A stretch of 64,000 nt of DNA from Candidatus Poribacteria bacterium (GTDB taxonomy: Bacteria; Poribacteria; WGA-4E; GCA-2687025), in the NCBI GenBank assembly GCA_028818695.1, contig JAPPNK010000006.1, forward strand, positions 33,301-97,300. Direction: 5' to 3'. The position numbers were made by a program, and so were the translations under genes. The notes under the pieces were generated by a model. The model was not told the origin of the DNA. It saw only the letters and a program-made list of their open reading frames with translations, and searched no databases. The stretch's first letter is position 1. The number at the start of each line of letters is the position of its first letter. This document shows positions 51,880 through 60,002 of this stretch, piece by piece.

Positions 51880-53055
51880 ATGCGCTTTTTTAAACTGAGC
51901 TGGAAAAACCTGTTTCGAAGGAAGACGCGCACCGCCTTGACGCTTGCGGGCGTCGCCGCGTCCGCGGCGGTTCTGGTGAGCCTGCTTGGGTTCAACAACG
52001 GCTACCAGAACGCGCTCGAAGAGGATGTCGACAGGCTCGGATACCAGATGCTTGTCACGGCGAAGGGATGCCCCTACGAAGCCGCGACGATGATGTTGTC
52101 TGGCAGCGCCGATCTGCGCTACATGAACGCAGAAACGGCGCAGATCATCATGGACGATCCGCGAGTCGACAAATCCATGCCGCAGCTGATCCACGCTTCA
52201 TACGATCCTGAACGCGAAGCGACCGGCATCTATATGGGGGTGACGAACGCCTACCGGGAGTTGAAGCCGTGGATGGAATTCAAAGAAGGCGAGTGGCTCA
52301 CGCCCGGCGCGGCCGACGAGGTCGTCCTCGGATATGAAGCCGCCGAGCTTGACCAGCGCAGCCCAGGCGACTACATACTCGTTCACGGCACAAATGAGAC
52401 GCTCAAAGTTGTCGGCATCTTTGAACGAAGCGGATCGCAGGACGACGCGATCGCTTTTGTTCGAATGGAAACGCTGCAGCGCATTTTCCCGCGGCTTGAA
52501 AACAAGCTCACCGGTATCGGCGTCAAGCTGAAAGAACTGGACGCGACGAGCGCGTTTGAAGCGGACCTGTACGAAATACCCGATATACAGGTTGTCACCA
52601 TGGCGCGGGTGAAGCAGACGATCATGGGGCTTGTGTCGAGCGCGCGTATACTCGTCATGTCGGTCGCCGCGATCGCTCTCATCGTCGCCGCTGTCGGCGT
52701 CATCAACACGATTCTCATGTCGGTCTTTGAACGGACGCAGGAGATCGGAATCATGAAAGCAATGGGGGCGTCCAAGGCGGACATCTTCCGGCTGATCTGG
52801 TCGGAAACGACGCTGATCTGCGCAGGGGGCGGTTTCATCGGGTGCGCTTTCGCGCTTGCGGCGGCGCAAATTGTGGAGTCGCTTGTGCGTAACGCGCTCT
52901 CCTATGCGCCGAACGGTCCTATCATCTCCATCACGGTCGGCCTCATGGCAGCATGCGCCGCCGGAGCGGTACTGCTGGGCATGGCGGCCGGCCTGTACCC
53001 TGCGGCGCGCGCCGCCTCCATGCGCCCGATTGAAGCGATCCGGAAAGGGACATGA
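51880..53055 (+). CDS. MacB/FtsX-type ABC permease
   Basis: The 391-residue permease has the MacB plan: one N-terminal helix (about 15-35, TALTLAGVAASAAVLVSLLG), a periplasmic domain (about 40-260) and three C-terminal helices (near 262, 315 and 355), with EIGIMKAMGASKADI as the coupling helix. A lone cysteine in the periplasmic domain (GCPYEAATMML, near residue 62) is notable and could interact with a thiol or metal. It is followed by two ATPase genes with 1-bp spacing, then a 4-bp overlap. As the only permease in the operon it would form a homodimer driven by one or both ATPases. Confidence 0.9.
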   Translation: MRFFKLSWKNLFRRKTRTALTLAGVAASAAVLVSLLGFNNGYQNALEEDVDRLGYQMLVTAKGCPYEAATMMLSGSADLRYMNAETAQIIMDDPRVDKSMPQLIHASYDPEREATGIYMGVTNAYRELKPWMEFKEGEWLTPGAADEVVLGYEAAELDQRSPGDYILVHGTNETLKVVGIFERSGSQDDAIAFVRMETLQRIFPRLENKLTGIGVKLKELDATSAFEADLYEIPDIQVVTMARVKQTIMGLVSSARILVMSVAAIALIVAAVGVINTILMSVFERTQEIGIMKAMGASKADIFRLIWSETTLICAGGGFIGCAFALAAAQIVESLVRNALSYAPNGPIISITVGLMAACAAGAVLLGMAAGLYPAARAASMRPIEAIRKGT

Positions 53056-53056
53056 C

Positions 53057-53725
53057 ATGGTGAAAGCGACGCAGCTCAGCAAAACTTACCGTCTGCCGAA
53101 CGAGTCGATACATGCCCTTAAAAAGGCGGACTTTGAGGCGTCTGCGGGCGAGTTTGTGATTGTGATGGGACCTTCTGGAGCCGGCAAAACGACGCTGCTC
53201 AATCTGCTGGGCGGGCTGGATGCGCCGACGGAAGGCTCCGCCGCTGTGAACGGGCAAACGTGGAGCAAAAACGAAAAAGAGCGCGCGAAGATGCGCCAAG
53301 AGACGGTTGGGTTTGTCTTTCAGGAATTCCACCTGCTGCCAAACCTGACCGCGCTGGAAAATGTGGAGATGCCGCTGTTCTTTAGCCGAAAAAAGAACGG
53401 GCGGATTGCGCATGAGCTGCTGGAAGCGGTCGGGCTTGAGCATCGAAAAGAGCATCGCCCTCCCGAGATGAGCGGGGGGGAAATGCAGCGTACGGCGATT
53501 GCGCGCGCTTTGGCGAACCGCCCCAAAGTTCTGCTTGCCGACGAGCCGACCGGGAATCTGGATGTGCGCAACTCGATGGCGGTCTTTCAGCTGTTCCGCA
53601 AGCTGGCTGATTCGCAGGGGCTTGCGGTCGTCGCCGCAACGCACAACGCCAAGCTCGCTGCGCTAGCCGACCGCGTTGTGCGCCTGCGGGACGGCGTCCT
53701 CAATGAAGAAAGGAGCCCCGCATGA
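53057..53725 (+). CDS. ABC ATPase 1 (MacB/LolD type)
   Basis: This ATP-binding subunit of 222 residues starts at the ATG at 53057, 1 bp after the permease stop (GGAAAGGGA is the ribosome-binding site); an apparent upstream extension is just the overlapping permease frame. It shows Walker A GPSGAGKTTLLN, Q-loop FVFQEFHLLPNLTALENV, a normal signature MSGGEMQR, Walker B VLLADEPTG and H-loop VAATHNA. All catalytic motifs are intact. It overlaps the next ATPase by 4 bp. It is closest to the LolD/MacB group that powers lipoprotein release or export complexes. Confidence 0.92.
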   Translation: MVKATQLSKTYRLPNESIHALKKADFEASAGEFVIVMGPSGAGKTTLLNLLGGLDAPTEGSAAVNGQTWSKNEKERAKMRQETVGFVFQEFHLLPNLTALENVEMPLFFSRKKNGRIAHELLEAVGLEHRKEHRPPEMSGGEMQRTAIARALANRPKVLLADEPTGNLDVRNSMAVFQLFRKLADSQGLAVVAATHNAKLAALADRVVRLRDGVLNEERSPA

Positions 53726-54447
53726 ACGGATTCGCCGCTGAAGGAATACAACTGAAAAAACGGTATGAACGGGGATCCGAAACCGTGCGCGCCTTGGACG
53801 GGGTCGATATACAGCTGCAAGAGGGTACCGTCACGGCGCTGGCAGGTCCGTCCGGGTCCGGCAAATCGACGCTCCTGAACCTGATTGCATGCCTCGACTC
53901 GCCGTCGGAGGGGGAGCTTTGGATCAACGGGCGGAATGTCGCAAACGCCTCCGAACGGGAGCTGACGGCTATTCGGCGCAACACAATCGGCTTCATCTTT
54001 CAGCGTTTTCATCTGATACCGACGCTGACGGCTGAAGAAAACGCGCTTCTCCCGACATTGTTCTCGCGTCAAAAGACCGACAGAAAGCGCGTTGACGAGA
54101 CGTTCGAACGGGTCGGGATGAGCGGAAAACGGAATCTGCCGGCGTCGCAGCTGAACAGCGGCGACCGGCAGCGCGTCGCCATCGCAAGAGCTGTTGTCAA
54201 CGCGCCCAAGATACTCATCGCGGACGAACCGACAGGCAGCTTAGAGACCTCCATGCGGGATGTTGTCGGGGATCTCTTCAAGGAGCTCGCGCAGGACGGC
54301 ATCGCCGTTCTCGCCGCGACGCATGACCTGGAGCTCGCGGATGTCTGCGACCAGACGCTGTATCTTGAAAACGGGCAGCTGGCGTCTAAAGAAGAGTCGT
54401 CGCTCTTTAAAGGCGAGGCATTGGCAACGGCGGCGGTTGACAGCTGA
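53722..54447 (+). CDS. ABC ATPase 2 with degenerate signature motif
   Basis: This second ATPase (241 residues) also belongs to the MacB/LolD group: Walker A GPSGSGKST, Q-loop FIFQRFHLIPTLTAEENA, Walker B ILIADEPTG and H-loop LAATHDLEL. The ABC signature reads LNSGDRQR instead of LSGGQQQR, so one composite ATP site in a heterodimer would be weakened, as in asymmetric ABC proteins. It starts in an ATGA overlap with ATPase 1. Two ATPases behind one permease suggest an asymmetric complex or a missing second permease elsewhere. The gene ends the operon; decayed REP-like sequences follow. Confidence 0.9.
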   Translation: MNGFAAEGIQLKKRYERGSETVRALDGVDIQLQEGTVTALAGPSGSGKSTLLNLIACLDSPSEGELWINGRNVANASERELTAIRRNTIGFIFQRFHLIPTLTAEENALLPTLFSRQKTDRKRVDETFERVGMSGKRNLPASQLNSGDRQRVAIARAVVNAPKILIADEPTGSLETSMRDVVGDLFKELAQDGIAVLAATHDLELADVCDQTLYLENGQLASKEESSLFKGEALATAAVDS

Positions 54448-54458
54448 TGAACGCTTAA

Positions 54459-54602
54459 GATTCCCGCCTGCCCGGGAATGACGTTGAGGAACGCAAAAAT
54501 GACGTTGTGAGGCGCCGCTGATTCCCCCCTTTAAAACGAGGGTTAGGGAGTTTTTGGCGCCTCCTACGGCTCTGGATTTCCGCCTGCGCGGGCGTGGAAA
54601 TG
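54459..54602. repeat. Decayed REP-like hairpins after the ABC operon
   Basis: ATTCCCG (54460-54466) pairs with CGGGAAT (54473-54479), and a longer imperfect palindrome with ATTTCC/GGAAAT ends lies at 54576-54601. Between them are C-rich and GGGTTAGGGAG pieces like those near 33800-33826. The whole 230-bp spacer shows no gene. Confidence 0.6.
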
Positions 54603-54677
54603 ACGGGAGGAACGGGCAGGGATGACATTGACGGCGCGAACGGGTAACATAGCTCAACTTCAGCCGAAAGGAGCCTC

Positions 54678-55763
54678 ATGCTGCCCGCAATGATCGCGTT
54701 CATTGGAACCTACGCGCCCGCCGACCAGAACGGCATCTTCGTCTGCTCGCTGGATATGTCGACCGGCGAGCTGCGCCAAATCTCCGCCGTCAGGGGGGTC
54801 GGCAACCCGTCCTTCCTTGCCGTCCATCCGGACGGGCGGCATCTGTACGCCGTCGCCGAAATAGGCGATTTCAACAATCAGCAAACGGGGGGCGTCGCCG
54901 CCTTTGCCATCGACCCTGAGAGCGCCGCGCTGGAGTTTGTGAACGCGCAGCCGTCCGGCGGGCGCGGCCCGTGCCATATCTCCATTCATCCGAACGGGCG
55001 GTATGCGTTCGCCGCCAACTACGGAGGGGGGAGCGTCTCCATTCTTCCGATCAACGAGGATGGATCGCTGGGGCCGCCCTCCGATTTCGTCCAGCATGCC
55101 GGCTCCAGCGTCAACCCGAACCGGCAACAGGCGCCGCATGCCCACTCGATCAACATTCATCCGAACGGGCGTTTTGCCTATGCCGCGGACCTCGGTCTCG
55201 ACAAGATACTCATCTACAGCATCAATCTGGAATACGGAAAGATTCCGCCCAACGACCCGCCCTACGCCGAGACGCGCCCTGGGGCAGGTCCGCGCCACTT
55301 CGCTTTTCGCCCGGACGGCGCCTTTGCCTATGTCATCAACGAGCTGGATTCGACGCTGAACGCCTTTAGAGTTGACGCGGAAAGCGGCGCGCTGGCGCTG
55401 CTCCAAACAATCGACACGGTTCCAAGCGGTTTCGACGGCACAAATTACACCGCCGAAGTGCGCGTCGCGCCGAACGGACGCTTTGTATACGGCTCCAACC
55501 GCGGGCATAACAGCGTCGCCGTTTACCGCATTGACGACGAAAAAGGGACGGTTCAGCTGGTTGAGCATGAATCGACGCGGGGCGACACGCCGCGGAACTT
55601 TGGCATCGATCCGACGGGGCAATTTCTAATCGCGGCGAACCAGAACTCGGACGACCTGTACAGCTTCCGCATTGATCCGCAGACAGGCGAGCTGACCCCA
55701 ACGGGAAGCAGCTTGAACATCCCGAAACCGGTCTGCGTTCAGTTTTTACAGCTGTCCGATTAG
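54678..55763 (+). CDS. Lactonase, seven-bladed beta-propeller family (Pgl-like)
   Basis: This 361-residue protein belongs to the 6-phosphogluconolactonase (Pgl/YbhE) type of propeller. The blades repeat the pattern FLAVHPDGRHLYAVAE, HISIHPNGRYAFAANY, SINIHPNGRFAYAADL, RHFAFRPDGAFAYVIN and VRVAPNGRFVYGSNRG. The family hydrolyses sugar lactones; in Poribacteria-like genomes such proteins often stand beside sugar-acid enzymes, and here the fuconate dehydratase follows convergently with a 4-bp overlap. The ATG at 54678 has AAAGGAG upstream. There is no signal peptide, so it is likely cytoplasmic. It could act on L-fucono- or gluconolactone. Confidence 0.88.
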   Translation: MLPAMIAFIGTYAPADQNGIFVCSLDMSTGELRQISAVRGVGNPSFLAVHPDGRHLYAVAEIGDFNNQQTGGVAAFAIDPESAALEFVNAQPSGGRGPCHISIHPNGRYAFAANYGGGSVSILPINEDGSLGPPSDFVQHAGSSVNPNRQQAPHAHSINIHPNGRFAYAADLGLDKILIYSINLEYGKIPPNDPPYAETRPGAGPRHFAFRPDGAFAYVINELDSTLNAFRVDAESGALALLQTIDTVPSGFDGTNYTAEVRVAPNGRFVYGSNRGHNSVAVYRIDDEKGTVQLVEHESTRGDTPRNFGIDPTGQFLIAANQNSDDLYSFRIDPQTGELTPTGSSLNIPKPVCVQFLQLSD

Positions 55764-56998
55764 CGCGGCATCGCCTTTAAATCGGAGCTGGAACCAGGCG
55801 CCTCAGGCGTGAGATAGACGCCGCCGACAATCTGCGCGGGACGCTCAAAATGGTCGCGCAGGTGCGGAATATGCTCCAAGAACAGCCGCTCATGCCCGAC
55901 AGCGATATGGTTGAACAGGGTTAAATGTTGATGGATTTGTCCCATGTCGCCCACATGCGGGACGACAGGGACGCCGAACTTCTTGGACATCAGGCTGACG
56001 GCGATGAACTCGCCGACGCCGGCGACGCGGACGCAGTCGACCTGATTGAAATGGAAGGCGCCGAGCTGGAGAAAATTTTTAAACGCGACGCGGTGCGGAA
56101 GATGTTCCCCCGCGGCGACGCGCATGGGATGAATCGCCTCAACTAAGGAGCGGTGCGCCGCAACATCGTCCGGATGCGTCGGCTCTTCGATCCAGTAGGG
56201 GCGCATGCCAGCCAGCTCGCCGCACATCTCGACCGCCTGCGGCAGCGTCCATGCCTGGTTCGCGTCCAGCATGACAAGCCGATCTTCGCCGGCAATCTCG
56301 CGGACAAGATAGGCGCGCCGTATGTCCTGCTCCGTCCCCGCGCCCACCTTCAGTTTCACCGCCTGAAAGCCCCGCTCCAGAGCCTCGGCGGCGCGCTCGC
56401 GTATCTCCGAATCGGAAAAGCCGATCCAGCCGATGGAGGTGTCGTAGCCTGGGTAGCCCTGTTGGAGAACCTCCATGCGGTCAGGGCGGGACGGCTCCGC
56501 GCCGGTCAGCATTTCAACCGCCTCTTCGCGCGTCAGTGCGTCTTCAAGGTAGCTCATGTCCAGCGTTGAGACCAGTTCGTCGGGCGTCAAGCTCAACAGC
56601 AGGCGCCAGAGCGGCTCGCCGCGGCTTTTCGCCCACAGGTCGAAGCAGGCGTTCGCCAGCGACGCCAGCGCGAGATGAACGACGCCCTTATGCGGCCCGA
56701 GCCAGCGCAGCTGCGGATGGTCAGCCAATCGGCGCGACATCTCGCCGAAATTGCGCATGAGCGTCTCGATCTCTTCGCCGACGAGAGCGGAGCCGAGGAG
56801 CTTGACGGCGCGGCACACGAGATCGTTCCCGCCGCCGAGGGTGAAGGCGAGGCCGACGCCGCGGTCGGCGCCGTTGGTTGTCAATTCGGCGGCGGCGTAT
56901 GAATAGACGGGGTCGCGGTGAACGGCGTCCGAACCTTCGCCCGGCGCAAGCGGGAAGCGCATGTCATGCGCCCTGACCTGTTCGATGCGCAGGCTCAT
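55760..56998 (-). CDS. L-fuconate dehydratase (enolase superfamily, mandelate racemase subgroup)
   Basis: This enzyme would convert L-fuconate to 2-keto-3-deoxy-L-fuconate in the oxidative fucose pathway. The 412-residue sequence has an N-terminal capping domain with TLGGGNDLVCRAV and LRWLGPHKGVVHLALASLAN, which closely recalls known L-fuconate dehydratases, and a barrel with the KxK pair (AVKLKVG), metal ligands in VMLDANQAW, WIEEPTHPDD and RVAAGEHLPH, and the catalytic His in VPHVGDMGQIHQH. Length agrees with the family. The C-terminus overlaps the convergent lactonase by 4 bp. Other acid-sugar dehydratases are possible but less likely. Confidence 0.88.
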   Translation of the reverse strand: MSLRIEQVRAHDMRFPLAPGEGSDAVHRDPVYSYAAAELTTNGADRGVGLAFTLGGGNDLVCRAVKLLGSALVGEEIETLMRNFGEMSRRLADHPQLRWLGPHKGVVHLALASLANACFDLWAKSRGEPLWRLLLSLTPDELVSTLDMSYLEDALTREEAVEMLTGAEPSRPDRMEVLQQGYPGYDTSIGWIGFSDSEIRERAAEALERGFQAVKLKVGAGTEQDIRRAYLVREIAGEDRLVMLDANQAWTLPQAVEMCGELAGMRPYWIEEPTHPDDVAAHRSLVEAIHPMRVAAGEHLPHRVAFKNFLQLGAFHFNQVDCVRVAGVGEFIAVSLMSKKFGVPVVPHVGDMGQIHQHLTLFNHIAVGHERLFLEHIPHLRDHFERPAQIVGGVYLTPEAPGSSSDLKAMPR

Positions 56999-57103
56999 GG
57001 GGCGGCGCTGGAACTTAAGCCGCGGTAGTAGTCGCGCATTTTTGCCATTAACTCCTTTTGCGTTATGAAGTCCATTCAGTACCTACGACATTCCGTTTCA
57101 TGA

Positions 57104-57829
57104 TTATCGCTTTCTTTTTGCTTTCTCTGCTTCTTTTGCTTTCAAGTCCGCCGCCTGATTGAGTATCGCCCATGCAACATCTCTCCTCGCGGCCGCTGCT
57201 GAATATATTGCCCACTCTAGTGGAGCGACAAGACGCAAGGCATTTATCGCATCCGCAAGCGCGATGTCCGCCGAGTTAAGCGCGTCATCTGCCGCCTCCA
57301 CAGATTCAGGTGAAAATCTAGCCCGTTCCGCTGCAGCGCTTTTTAGCGCTGAAGCCAACGCTGCAAAGCTTGCTGCCGCTGACGCTATTTCAGCGTCCGT
57401 CTTTTGACCAGGGTTCGCGAGATCCGCTCGGAGACGCGCCCGATCTGAATATGCAAGAGCGATGTCTGCGCGCTCGTGAGCGAAACCAGCAGCGATCTCC
57501 AGCCGCCACAGATTCTCGGTTTCCATTGCTGCGTCTTCTACAGTTTCCAACGCCGTTTTCCATACCGCCGCTTCCTCAGGAGCCTTTTGGTGAAGCGCAT
57601 TCTCGGCGGATTCTACGGCAGCTTCCGCATTCATATATGCAGCCCATGCGCCTTCAGCTTGTTGCATCAGTTCTGACCGTTCTGCTTCGGTCAAAGTGAA
57701 ACGAGTCGCGCATCCCGTTAGCGCGAGTGGAATTATCGCCATCGTCAAGAGCCGTTTGAATTTTATTGTCGATCCTTTCTGTGAGTCTCCGATTTTTTTA
57801 GAGTTTAGCAGGGCGTTTTGGGAAGTCAA
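57104..57829 (-). CDS. Ala-rich helical lipoprotein
   Basis: This protein of about 241 residues is a predicted lipoprotein: FKRLLTMAIIPLALTGCATR gives a hydrophobic segment with the lipobox LTGC. The mature part is almost entirely alpha-helical, rich in Ala and Glu (ADAEIASAAASFAALASALK-like), with imperfect repeats resembling coiled coils. The long frame opens with TTG at 57829, leaving an unusually long region (30 residues) before the signal helix; a shorter start nearer the basic FKR segment is likely. The tail is lysine-rich (KAKEAEKAKRKR). No family recognised. It may be a periplasmic spacer, similar in kind to Lpp-like or DUF4398-like proteins. Confidence 0.75.
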   Translation of the reverse strand: MTSQNALLNSKKIGDSQKGSTIKFKRLLTMAIIPLALTGCATRFTLTEAERSELMQQAEGAWAAYMNAEAAVESAENALHQKAPEEAAVWKTALETVEDAAMETENLWRLEIAAGFAHERADIALAYSDRARLRADLANPGQKTDAEIASAAASFAALASALKSAAAERARFSPESVEAADDALNSADIALADAINALRLVAPLEWAIYSAAAARRDVAWAILNQAADLKAKEAEKAKRKR

Positions 57830-57899
57830 TCTTTTCTCTCAGAGTGCGGTCATTTATTTGTGTCGGTAGGCGATGGTAAATGCTGTTGCTAGAAGTGAC

Positions 57900-57927
57900 G
57901 ATGTCTCAACTTTCTGCATGAGGTCAG
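57900..57927 (-). repeat. Short copy of the dispersed CATGC-AAAGTTG repeat
   Basis: On the minus strand it reads CTGACCTCATGCAGAAAGTT then GAGACATC, the same core as at 13224, 34791 and 63872. It lies between the lipoprotein start and the amidohydrolase stop. Confidence 0.6.
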
Positions 57928-57939
57928 CGATCAGCGCTC

Positions 57940-58803
57940 TCACAACAACCGCGCCCCATTCGCCGCCCAGAGCTCTTCATCCGTATAAATCTGCGGAGGC
58001 GATACAGGCTCCGTCGGCACCTCCCAGCCGGGCGCGAACCGCCGAATGAGCGCGGCGGCGTTTTCAAAGGCGACAGCGTCCTTGGACGACTCGCTGATGT
58101 CAGACGACTCGACGAGCGACTGGGTCAGGCGAAAATCGTAATACGGCGTATCGCTCCCGAACAGCAAGCGCCCCCCGTCCAAATCGGACAGCAAACGGCG
58201 CAGATCCCATGACTCGTCTGCGTTCAGCGGCATCTGCGCGATGTCGTACCATACATTCGGCAGATTGGCGCAATGCTTCGCAGCGTCCAGCGCCGCTCCC
58301 CGATTCAGCGACACATGCCCGATGATGAACGTAATGGACGGAAAACGGCGCGCATACGCCGCTATATTCGCTGTCGACCCCGCCTGATGCAGCAGACAGA
58401 CGCCGGAATGAACCGCCGCCGCCTCTAAAAACGGATGCAGCTCCGCGCCGAGAGAATGCCCCGACAGCCCAGGATGGCACATAAAACCGCTCAACCCGCC
58501 CGCTGTCATGGCGCGCTCCAGCTCGACGACTCCCGCCTCTCCGTGTCGAACCTCCGCGATACCAAGCCCGACGGGAAACCTGTCAGGGAAGGCGCGCATC
58601 GCCGCCGACACCGCTTCATGCTCGCGGCGCGTGTCCAAGACGCCGTTCGCCTGCGGGCCGCCCGCTGTCGGACACAAGACCGCCGCTATGACGCCCGCCG
58701 ACACCATCCGCCCCATATACCGTCCGACCGTCTGACCGACGGCTGGGCTGCGCGACACCGTCATGCCGATATGCGCGTGAACATCGATATACGGACGCAT
58801 CAT
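57940..58803 (-). CDS. Amidohydrolase family protein (TIM-barrel metal-dependent hydrolase)
   Basis: The 287-residue protein is an amidohydrolase of the type that includes lactonases and decarboxylases (amidohydro_2). The metal-binding DVHAHIG is at the start, with GFMCHPGLSGHS, LLHQAG, FIIGHVSLN and the terminal FGSDTPYYD giving the further His and the catalytic Asp. It lacks a signal peptide. Its ATG overlaps the stop of the Gfo/Idh gene (ATGA), so the pair form an operon, which points to a shared sugar or sugar-lactone pathway. The substrate is unknown; hydrolysis of a lactone made by the dehydrogenase would fit well. Confidence 0.88.
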   Translation of the reverse strand: MMRPYIDVHAHIGMTVSRSPAVGQTVGRYMGRMVSAGVIAAVLCPTAGGPQANGVLDTRREHEAVSAAMRAFPDRFPVGLGIAEVRHGEAGVVELERAMTAGGLSGFMCHPGLSGHSLGAELHPFLEAAAVHSGVCLLHQAGSTANIAAYARRFPSITFIIGHVSLNRGAALDAAKHCANLPNVWYDIAQMPLNADESWDLRRLLSDLDGGRLLFGSDTPYYDFRLTQSLVESSDISESSKDAVAFENAAALIRRFAPGWEVPTEPVSPPQIYTDEELWAANGARLL

Positions 58804-59819
58804 TCCACCTCCACTGCCCGCCGTTCGGATGTCGCGCGGCGCGCCGCCTCAATGATCGCCAGCTGACGCCGCCCCGCCTGCGCGTCGACAGGCGCCGTCT
58901 CTCCATTTGCCAGCGCTTCAAACGCCGCGCGGAAAAAACCTGTATGCCCTGTCGCGTCCGCCTGCGCTTCCATTGGCGTTTTCCAGCCGAGAGCGCGCGT
59001 GAAGACCGACAGCGGCGCCTTCTCGCGGTGGTAAACTCTCACCGAGCCGCCTTCCGCATGAACCTCGCACCACCGCCCGCCTTCTGTTCCAAAGGCAGGC
59101 GCGCGCCATGTGGAGGAGACGGTCGAGACGGCGCCGTTCGCATGCTCAAACAACAGAAACGCCAGGTCGTCCACGTCGATCTCATAAAAGGAGGTCTTGA
59201 CGCGCGCCTCAACATACCGGACGGGCGAACCCATCAGCGCCTCTACGGCGTAAATCTCATGGTACGCCGAGTCGATGAGGCAGCCGCCTCCCGCTTTGCG
59301 CGTCGCCCGCCAGTCGCTTTCTGAAAGAATGGACGCCTTCAAAAAGATCGATTGCGAACGCCCCAATCCGCGTCCGCCAAAATTGGACGCATAATGAAAC
59401 GCTTCCCGCATCGCAGGGGAAAAGAGCAGGTTATGACAAACCGCATAGGGAGCCTTTCCGCGTTCCGCCGCTTCAATCATCGCGTCCGCTTCCTCAACCG
59501 AGACCGCCATCGGCTTCTCCGAAACGACGGCGACCCCCGCCTTTAACGCCTCAACGGCCTGCGCGCAATGCATAGAGTGGGGCGTCGCGACGACAACAGC
59601 GTCCAGCCCGCCCGCCGAAAGCATCTCGCGCAGATCGGCGTGTTGACGGCCGGGCGGGACGTCATGCCGCTCGGCGACCGCTTGACGGCTCGGTTCGCTT
59701 GGGTCAGACAACGCATGGACGGTTGCCAGTTCGGGCATGCTCATATACGCCGGCGAATGGATTCGCTGAACGATCCCGCCGCATCCGATCAAGCCTATTT
59801 TAAGGGGCTGCTGTTTCAT
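58800..59819 (-). CDS. Gfo/Idh/MocA family oxidoreductase
   Basis: This 339-residue NAD(P)-dependent sugar or inositol dehydrogenase has the Rossmann motif IGLIGCGGIVQRIH at the start, VVATPHSMHC and the EKPMAV motif whose Lys is conserved in the family, and GGCLIDSAYHEIYAV containing the catalytic Asp and His. The C-terminal beta-sheet domain is complete. The ATG at 59819 begins a two-gene operon with the amidohydrolase. Family members oxidise sugars such as glucose, myo-inositol or fucose-related sugars; the precise sugar is unknown. No signal peptide is evident. Confidence 0.92.
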   Translation of the reverse strand: MKQQPLKIGLIGCGGIVQRIHSPAYMSMPELATVHALSDPSEPSRQAVAERHDVPPGRQHADLREMLSAGGLDAVVVATPHSMHCAQAVEALKAGVAVVSEKPMAVSVEEADAMIEAAERGKAPYAVCHNLLFSPAMREAFHYASNFGGRGLGRSQSIFLKASILSESDWRATRKAGGGCLIDSAYHEIYAVEALMGSPVRYVEARVKTSFYEIDVDDLAFLLFEHANGAVSTVSSTWRAPAFGTEGGRWCEVHAEGGSVRVYHREKAPLSVFTRALGWKTPMEAQADATGHTGFFRAAFEALANGETAPVDAQAGRRQLAIIEAARRATSERRAVEVE

Positions 59820-60002
59820 ACTCTTCTTGCGCCTCCGCGTTTGCGTCTCAATTTAGCGCTTCCCGCCCGATGAATCAAGACGCCGCGCCTTATGAGCGCG
59901 CTGCCCGCCGCTTTAACAATACGCAACTTCGCTTGAGCTGCAGTCCGTTTGGCGCCATACTGAACCGAACAAGACGCATGGCGCCTCCGAAAAGTAAAAC
60001 AT

